Assembly (NCBI RefSeq): GCF_027924105.1
Contig: NZ_AP026972.1
Location: forward strand, 124,001-188,000
Direction of reading: 5' to 3'
Length of the DNA: 64,000 bases
DNA from: Polynucleobacter sp. KF022
GTDB lineage: Bacteria > Pseudomonadota > Gammaproteobacteria > Burkholderiales > Burkholderiaceae
The notes under the pieces are model-generated. The model did not search any database. It was not told the DNA's origin and saw only the letters and a program-made list of their open reading frames with translations. Of this stretch, positions 59,256-64,000 are shown one piece after another; position 1 is the stretch's first letter; every line of letters starts with the position of its first letter. The position numbers and the translations under genes are program-made.

Positions 59256-60004
59256 AACTGACAGAGTGTTAGCTTAAAGGGCACATCGGCATTTACCAGC
59301 TGCGCTTTTTTATCACGCTCAGACTGTAAAAAGCGTACCGAGAGTAAATATTTATTCGCGCTTATCTCTGAAAATAACGAATCATCTTCAATGGCGATAC
59401 GCATTAGTTGATACACCTTGCCAGATGGGGCTTGCTGAAAAGACCCATTATGCGCAACAACATCTTTAGCTTCACCTGATTGGCGAAGAAGCCTTAAAAA
59501 TAATTGACATGCTTCTTGCCAAGGCAAGAGGGGGCCAATATATTTCTCTAGTAACTCACGACGCTCAGATGTAGGGCTATTTTTCCAGGCATGGTAACTT
59601 GGCAAATCAATTGGACTTGTGCCGCCTGGAATATTTAAGCGAGTACGAATAGCGTTTAACCATTCGCTTTCGGTAATAACTGAATTAGGGCGCCCAGCAG
59701 ATTGGTTGATGCTGGTTGCAACCGCATCAATTTCAGAAAGTGTTTGTGATAGCGCCTCTTGATCTACTTTTTGCGATGACTTTAATCCATTGAGAGCATA
59801 TTTTTGGCGCTCAAATTCTTTCAGTAGTAATGACTTGATATCTCCGCGTGCACCAATGTCACCAAGATCAAACAAAATAGAGATAGCGTTGTGATGTAAC
59901 TCTGGGTCATCGGAGCGGACAAAGTGATTAAAGCGGGCGAACAAATACTCCAGTCGAAGCATGCTTCGAACTAATTCATTGAAGGGGTATTCGTAGACAA
60001 TCAC
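59252..60004 (-). CDS. zapD: Cell division protein ZapD
   Basis: Predicted 250-residue cytosolic protein that crosslinks FtsZ filaments by binding their C-terminal peptide. MIVYEYPFNELVRSMLRLEYLF at the start is typical of ZapD (formerly DUF1342), as are the helical N-terminal half and the SGRPNS segment. Its target, the FtsZ tail, is encoded 12 kb away. It follows coaE by 11 bases. Confidence 0.93.
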   Translation of the reverse strand: MIVYEYPFNELVRSMLRLEYLFARFNHFVRSDDPELHHNAISILFDLGDIGARGDIKSLLLKEFERQKYALNGLKSSQKVDQEALSQTLSEIDAVATSINQSAGRPNSVITESEWLNAIRTRLNIPGGTSPIDLPSYHAWKNSPTSERRELLEKYIGPLLPWQEACQLFLRLLRQSGEAKDVVAHNGSFQQAPSGKVYQLMRIAIEDDSLFSEISANKYLLSVRFLQSERDKKAQLVNADVPFKLTLCQF

Positions 60005-60015
60005 AAGCCCATATT

Positions 60016-60702
60016 CTATGACGAACTTGAGCGATCTTTCTGAATTTGTAGGATTTTTTGGTGCAAGTTCAAAACCTCTGCCCCTAACTCAGCTAGGGTG
60101 CCCTGATTTTCAATGACTATATCTGCGCAGGCAAGACGCTCTGCTCTGCTGGCTTGGGCCTTCAGGATTCTTTCAACTTCATTTCGAGGTAATTTGCTGC
60201 GGTGCATCACCCGCTCAATCTGAGTTTCTTCTGGGCAATCCACCACAACTAAGTAATCTAGCAGGTGCTCCCAGTTGCCTGACTCAACCAGAAGGGGGAC
60301 TACAAAAACAAGATAAGGGGCACCTTCTTGCTGAAGAAGTTGCGCCTGTCTTATTGTTTCCTGTTGAATGAGGGGATGCGTGATGGTTTCTAATAATTTT
60401 CTGGCTGCAGGGTCGGCAAACACTAAGCTACGCATCTTGACTCTATCAAGTGCCCCACTAGGGTCAATAAATTCTGCGCCAAACTGTTTTTGAATTAAAG
60501 GAATTGCCGATCCCTGGGGGGCGGTAATCTGATGGGCAATCAAATCAGTATCCACTATGCCCGCTCCCAATTTAGCCAGTCCGTCACTAACAGCGGTTTT
60601 GCCTGAGCCAATGCCGCCTGTAAGACCTACAAGGGGTAACTGCCCTTTTAGTATGCCTAAGCTAGATTGCTCAGAAGGAAGATTTGTATAGTCTGTGGCC
60701 AT
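60016..60702 (-). CDS. coaE: Dephospho-CoA kinase
   Basis: Predicted 228-residue enzyme, last step of CoA synthesis. Walker [14 protein letters not shown] starts at about residue 27, later than usual, because the only ATG upstream gives an N-terminal extension of about 20 residues. IVDTDLIAH and the HPLI segment bind dephospho-CoA. The 5' end overlaps the prepilin peptidase gene by 46 bases, a long coupling overlap. Confidence 0.95.
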   Translation of the reverse strand: MATDYTNLPSEQSSLGILKGQLPLVGLTGGIGSGKTAVSDGLAKLGAGIVDTDLIAHQITAPQGSAIPLIQKQFGAEFIDPSGALDRVKMRSLVFADPAARKLLETITHPLIQQETIRQAQLLQQEGAPYLVFVVPLLVESGNWEHLLDYLVVVDCPEETQIERVMHRSKLPRNEVERILKAQASRAERLACADIVIENQGTLAELGAEVLNLHQKILQIQKDRSSSS

Positions 60703-61157
60703 AACAACTCAATGATGCCAGCAATAGCCAGAAATGGTCCAAATGGAAAAGCTGACATGCGATTTTGCTTATTCCATTGCAGCCAAGCAATGCCACCAAT
60801 CAGCCCAGTTAAAGATGCTACTAGCAAGATATTCGGTAAGGCCAACCAGCCAAGCCAGGCCCCTAGGGCTGCTAATAGTTTTGCATCTCCCATACCAATA
60901 CCATCCTGTTTTTTGAGTGCCCGATAGAGTGCATTTAAGAGCCATAGGCCGGCATAACCAAGAAAGGCGCCAATGATCGAATCCTGAAAAGAAACGAAAC
61001 CCTGTTTTGAGAGTCCGTTAAACAAGAGGCCCGCCAGGGTGAGTGGCAGTGTGATGGCATCTGGTAGTTGGAAAGTGCGGACATCAAAGTACGCCAAATA
61101 GCCCAAGACCAATATTAGGAATATTTGAATCCAACCCGCAAAAGCAATATTACCCAT
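60657..61157 (-). CDS. pilD: Prepilin peptidase (A24A), short form
   Basis: Predicted 166-residue polytopic aspartic protease that cleaves type IV prepilin leaders. Catalytic aspartates are Asp25 ([11 protein letters not shown]) and Asp91 ([10 protein letters not shown]). Typical PilD has about 270-290 residues, including an N-terminal methyltransferase region with a zinc-binding cysteine set; that region is missing here. About six helices remain. It overlaps pilC by one base. Confidence 0.87.
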   Translation of the reverse strand: MGNIAFAGWIQIFLILVLGYLAYFDVRTFQLPDAITLPLTLAGLLFNGLSKQGFVSFQDSIIGAFLGYAGLWLLNALYRALKKQDGIGMGDAKLLAALGAWLGWLALPNILLVASLTGLIGGIAWLQWNKQNRMSAFPFGPFLAIAGIIELLWPQTIQIFLLSNLA

Positions 61158-62203
61158 TAAACAATTTGCCCAAGGTTAAAGATAGGGAGATACAAAATGA
61201 TGACTAGACTTCCAATAATGAGTCCAACAATAATAATTAATAAAGGCTCTAGGCTATGACTTAGAGTGTTCAAGCGATTACTTAACCGAGAGCTCAATAT
61301 TGTTGCGCGCCTCTGTAGCATATCAGCCAGCGCACCACTTTCAGATGCAATTGTTAAGAGCTGTAGTGTTTCCTGATCAAATAGTATGTGTCTTGGATCC
61401 GCTTTAATGATGGCATCTCCAAGTGACCAGCCACGGGTTAGGTGTTTGAATATTTCTGCGCTGAAATCATGGCTAAGCCAATGGTTGGATGATTGGGCGG
61501 TCACCCTGAGGGCATCTGGCAAGGGTAATCCAGATTGCAGTAGATGACCTAGTGTGCGACACCAATAAGTCAGAGTGGCTAGCTGGAGTAGTCGGCCAAC
61601 TAAGGGTAGGTAGAAGCCAAGTCGATCACAATATTTTTGTAACTTAGGCAACTTGGCCCATGCGATGCTAAAGAATCCGGCAATGACTACTAAAGTAATC
61701 AGCAGATTAATGTAAAACGCTTCGAACCATGCTGATATATCGATCAATACCTTGGTTGGGGTTGGTAACTCCGCTTGAAAATGAGTGAAAACATCCTTAA
61801 AGACAGGCACAACCCAAATCATCATCACAATCACCAAAAGAAACGAGCTTGTCAGGGTGATGGTGGGGTAACTCATTGCCTGTTGAATTTTTTGACGCAG
61901 TTCAATTTGAGCCTCTAGCTGTTTGCAGATTGTTTGAAGTGCTAGATCAAGGTCGCCTGTACGCTCGCTTACTCGTATTAGGTTAATAAACTCCATGGAG
62001 AATTGATTATTTTGCTTTCCCAAGCATTGAGAAAAACTCTCTCCCTTTTTTAACTCCGCATAAATGATACTGATCCAGGGAAGCCAAGACTTTGGTGCAG
62101 TAGAGTAAATGAGTGCAACCGCATTAAGAAGTGGCAGACCAGACTTTAGGAGTGTCAAGAGCTGGTCAGCAAAATGTAATTGATTTTGCTTGCTTAGCGC
62201 CAT
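61157..62203 (-). CDS. pilC: Type IV pilus inner-membrane platform protein PilC/GspF family
   Basis: Predicted 348-residue membrane protein with two GspF domains. The first, about residues 8-125, has FADQLLTLLKSGLPLLNA; the second, about 205-330, has CRTLGHLLQSGLPLPDAL and ETLQLLTIASESGALADML. Three helices near 115-135, 155-180 and 320-342. Shorter than the usual 400 or so, mainly lacking the N-terminal extension. It anchors PilB. Overlaps pilB by 10 bases. Confidence 0.9.
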   Translation of the reverse strand: MALSKQNQLHFADQLLTLLKSGLPLLNAVALIYSTAPKSWLPWISIIYAELKKGESFSQCLGKQNNQFSMEFINLIRVSERTGDLDLALQTICKQLEAQIELRQKIQQAMSYPTITLTSSFLLVIVMMIWVVPVFKDVFTHFQAELPTPTKVLIDISAWFEAFYINLLITLVVIAGFFSIAWAKLPKLQKYCDRLGFYLPLVGRLLQLATLTYWCRTLGHLLQSGLPLPDALRVTAQSSNHWLSHDFSAEIFKHLTRGWSLGDAIIKADPRHILFDQETLQLLTIASESGALADMLQRRATILSSRLSNRLNTLSHSLEPLLIIIVGLIIGSLVIILYLPIFNLGQIV

Positions 62204-63273
62204 AAGCCGACTTCTGACTCTAGGTCTGCCTGAGTAATAAGACCTGCATGTACATGAGTCAATCCGGCATCCCGCATTCGAGTGTATGAAATGGATGAGT
62301 CAAAAATTTTGCTGCTGTTGAGCACCTCATGAACTCCAATACGGCCAAAGTAGCCGCTGCCACCACAGCTAGAGCATTGGACTTTTTCAGTTGACTTGAG
62401 TTTTTGGCATTGGCGGCAAGCCATTCTGATTAAGCGCTGTGAACTGACACTTAACAAGCAGGATTCAAGTGACTCTTGATCAATTCCAAGACTCTTTAGT
62501 CGAGGCAATACTCCACGAGCATTGCGGGTGTGTAATGTGCTCAAAACCAGGTGCCCAGTTTGTGCCGCCTGAATCGCTAATTGTGATGTGGCAGCATCGC
62601 GAATTTCTCCAATCATGATGACGTCGGGATCTTGGCGTAACAGGGCGCGAATGATCGTTGGAAAGTCGAGTCCTGCCCGCGGGTGATATGCAACTTGATT
62701 AATTCCCGCTAGTCGAATTTCAATCGGATCCTCTATAGAACAAAGATTACGATGAGATTGATTAAGATATCGCAAGCAACTATAAAGCGTACGTGTTTTA
62801 CCACTACCTGTTGGACCACTTACCAGAATGAGTCCATTCGGTTGAGAAAGTGCTTGTTGAAATAAAGTGAATTGATCTGGCAGGAGACCAATTTCCGTAA
62901 GATCAAGATCTTCAATACGGCTTGGCAATATACGGATAACCGCTTTTTCTCCATAAAGAGTGGGTAGGATTGAAACGCGGCAATCCATATTGGGTTTAGA
63001 GAAATTGAGACCAATACAAAGACGGCCATCCTGCGGAAGACGTTTCTCTGCAAGATCAAGGCGAGCTAGGACCTTGATGCGAGCAATCAGGCGCTCATGT
63101 AATTCAATAGGAAAGTGTGAGTGGACTTGAAGTAAACCGTCTATGCGAAAGCGAACGAGGGTTGCTTGTGACCCAGCCTCAATATGAATATCACTCGCTC
63201 TAGCATTAATGGCATGAGCAGCAATTTCATACCATGTACGAATAATTAGCGAATCATCTTTGGCAACGCTCAA
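62194..63273 (-). CDS. pilB: Type IV pilus assembly ATPase PilB/GspE family, short form
   Basis: Predicted 359-residue secretion ATPase. ASDIHIE opens the core, Walker A GPTGSGKT is at 153-160, EDPIEI is the Asp-box, Walker B DPDVIMIGEIRD near 216-226, and zinc cysteines 286, 289, 300 and 303 are present. Standard PilB has about 560-580 residues with N-terminal MshEN/c-di-GMP domains; these are absent. The start appears to be TTG at 63273, overlapping the upstream stop as TTGA. Confidence 0.88.
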   Translation of the reverse strand: MSVAKDDSLIIRTWYEIAAHAINARASDIHIEAGSQATLVRFRIDGLLQVHSHFPIELHERLIARIKVLARLDLAEKRLPQDGRLCIGLNFSKPNMDCRVSILPTLYGEKAVIRILPSRIEDLDLTEIGLLPDQFTLFQQALSQPNGLILVSGPTGSGKTRTLYSCLRYLNQSHRNLCSIEDPIEIRLAGINQVAYHPRAGLDFPTIIRALLRQDPDVIMIGEIRDAATSQLAIQAAQTGHLVLSTLHTRNARGVLPRLKSLGIDQESLESCLLSVSSQRLIRMACRQCQKLKSTEKVQCSSCGGSGYFGRIGVHEVLNSSKIFDSSISYTRMRDAGLTHVHAGLITQADLESEVGLWR

Positions 63274-64000
63274 TCTTGTTCTTGAGCTTGGCTTGGCCGG
63301 TAGAGTTTTACAGTTTTTACGCCGTGTTCATCAAATTGAACAATTTCCATAACGATGCCAGCAATTCGAATGCTGACATCATGATCGGGAATGGCTTCAA
63401 GCTTCTCAAGAATGAGGCCATTTAATGTGCGCGGCCCGTCTAGCGGAAGATTGAGATTGAGCAGACGATTGAGGTCTCTTAGAGAGGCGCTGCCGCTGGC
63501 GAGGTAAGTGCCATCAGCAAGCCAATGAGGATCGGTTGAAAGGTTTGAGAACGAGGTGGTGAACTCTCCAATCAGTTCCTCAACAATATCCTCAAAAGTT
63601 ACTAGACCTAATACTTCGCCATATTCATTTACCACTAAGCTCAAGCGCTGCTGGTTGTCTTGAAAGAACTGCATTTGTTGCAGTACTGGCGTGCCGCTAG
63701 GAATAAAGTAGGGCTCATTCAACAGGACTCTAAAGTCCTCATGTTTTAAATCGGTATCACCCAATAATGACAAAGCTTTTTTCACTGAGAGGATGCCAAC
63801 AATGCGTTCCGAATCCTGGTCGCATACTGGTAATTTGTTGTGATAGCAGGTTTCTAATTGCTGAACAACTTCATCAATTGGTCTTGATAAGTCCAAAACC
63901 TCAATCTTCGACCTAGGGGTCATCACATCATCAACAGTGATGTTTTCGAGGTTAAACAAGTTGAGCAAAATATTGCGATGATGATTGGAGACAAAGCGGT
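63270..64000 (-). CDS. CorC/HlyC-type CBS domain protein (5' end outside window)
   Basis: Open frame entering from the right edge; 243 codons are visible with no stop up to 64000, so the gene is cut, not truncated. Visible parts: VDDVMTPRSKI, two CBS repeats (about first 130 visible residues) and the CorC_HlyC domain with VVNEYGEVLGLVTFEDIVEELIGE. The part outside the window is probably a DUF21/CNNM membrane domain, as in YfjD/TlyC proteins proposed in Mg2+/Co2+ transport. The stop overlaps pilB. Confidence 0.87.
   Translation of the reverse strand, partial: RFVSNHHRNILLNLFNLENITVDDVMTPRSKIEVLDLSRPIDEVVQQLETCYHNKLPVCDQDSERIVGILSVKKALSLLGDTDLKHEDFRVLLNEPYFIPSGTPVLQQMQFFQDNQQRLSLVVNEYGEVLGLVTFEDIVEELIGEFTTSFSNLSTDPHWLADGTYLASGSASLRDLNRLLNLNLPLDGPRTLNGLILEKLEAIPDHDVSIRIAGIVMEIVQFDEHGVKTVKLYRPSQAQEQD

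Noticed and set aside
1..64000. tRNA, rRNA, CRISPR arrays, insertion sequences, prophage or plasmid genes
   Set aside because: No cloverleaf-like sequence, regularly spaced repeat or transposase/integrase frame was seen; nearly all intervals are filled by housekeeping genes.

Overview
The window looks like chromosomal backbone of a small-genome freshwater betaproteobacterium, most likely Polynucleobacter or a close Burkholderiaceae relative. This is inferred from the complete division and cell wall (dcw) cluster ending in a peroxiredoxin and lpxC, the dciA/secA divergent pair, the hemA-prfA-prmC-grxD block, a phasin, the bioADF/bioB arrangement, moderate AT-rich base composition and very tight gene packing. 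I saw no rRNA, tRNA, insertion sequence, phage gene or CRISPR array.

Layout. 1-2.0 kb: two glycosyltransferase-like genes, probably the end of a surface-polysaccharide locus. 2.0-5.8 kb: MHS-type transporter, phasin, rmuC, monothiol glutaredoxin. 5.9-9.1 kb (minus): hemA-prfA-prmC, for haem synthesis and translation termination. 9.1-14.0 kb: a small membrane protein, then a minus operon ubiH-like/dsbC/M61 peptidase/ung. 14.0-16.2 kb: ychF, a winged-helix-like regulator and an orphan membrane protein. 16.2-20.8 kb (minus): rpe-trpE-trpG-trpD-trpC with overlapping genes. 20.8-24.5 kb: apaG, an unlisted 37-codon membrane ORF, mltA, enoyl-CoA hydratase, M20 amidohydrolase. 24.5-29.0 kb: bioA-bioF-bioD divergent from bioB. 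29.0-29.6 kb: coq7.

29.6-49.0 kb: mraZ-rsmH-ftsL-ftsI-murE-murF-mraY-murD-ftsW-murG-murC-ddl-ftsQ-ftsA-ftsZ, then a Prx5-type peroxiredoxin and lpxC. Nearly every junction overlaps by a few bases, suggesting one translationally coupled unit. The 300-base leader of this cluster is dense with signals: three TGGGN-like MraZ boxes at exact 10-base periodicity over a promoter, a 7-bp-arm palindrome, and about 200 bases further upstream a perfect-arm LexA (SOS) box inside a second candidate promoter.

49.0-52.3 kb: dciA and secA. 52.4-56.7 kb: the standout accessory locus, an operon encoding a tungsten-type aldehyde oxidoreductase: polyferredoxin subunit, AOR catalytic subunit, FAD/NAD(P)H subunit, MoaD-like protein, and an unrecognised 98-residue protein ending in three glycines. 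It resembles the AorABC enzyme of Aromatoleum. 56.7-59.3 kb: argJ, a DUF815 ATPase, a Nudix hydrolase. 59.2-64.0 kb (minus): corC-like (cut by the window end), pilB, pilC, pilD, coaE, zapD. All three pilus-assembly proteins are markedly shorter than their usual homologues.

All functional calls are from reading the sequence and recalled family knowledge; no search was run.
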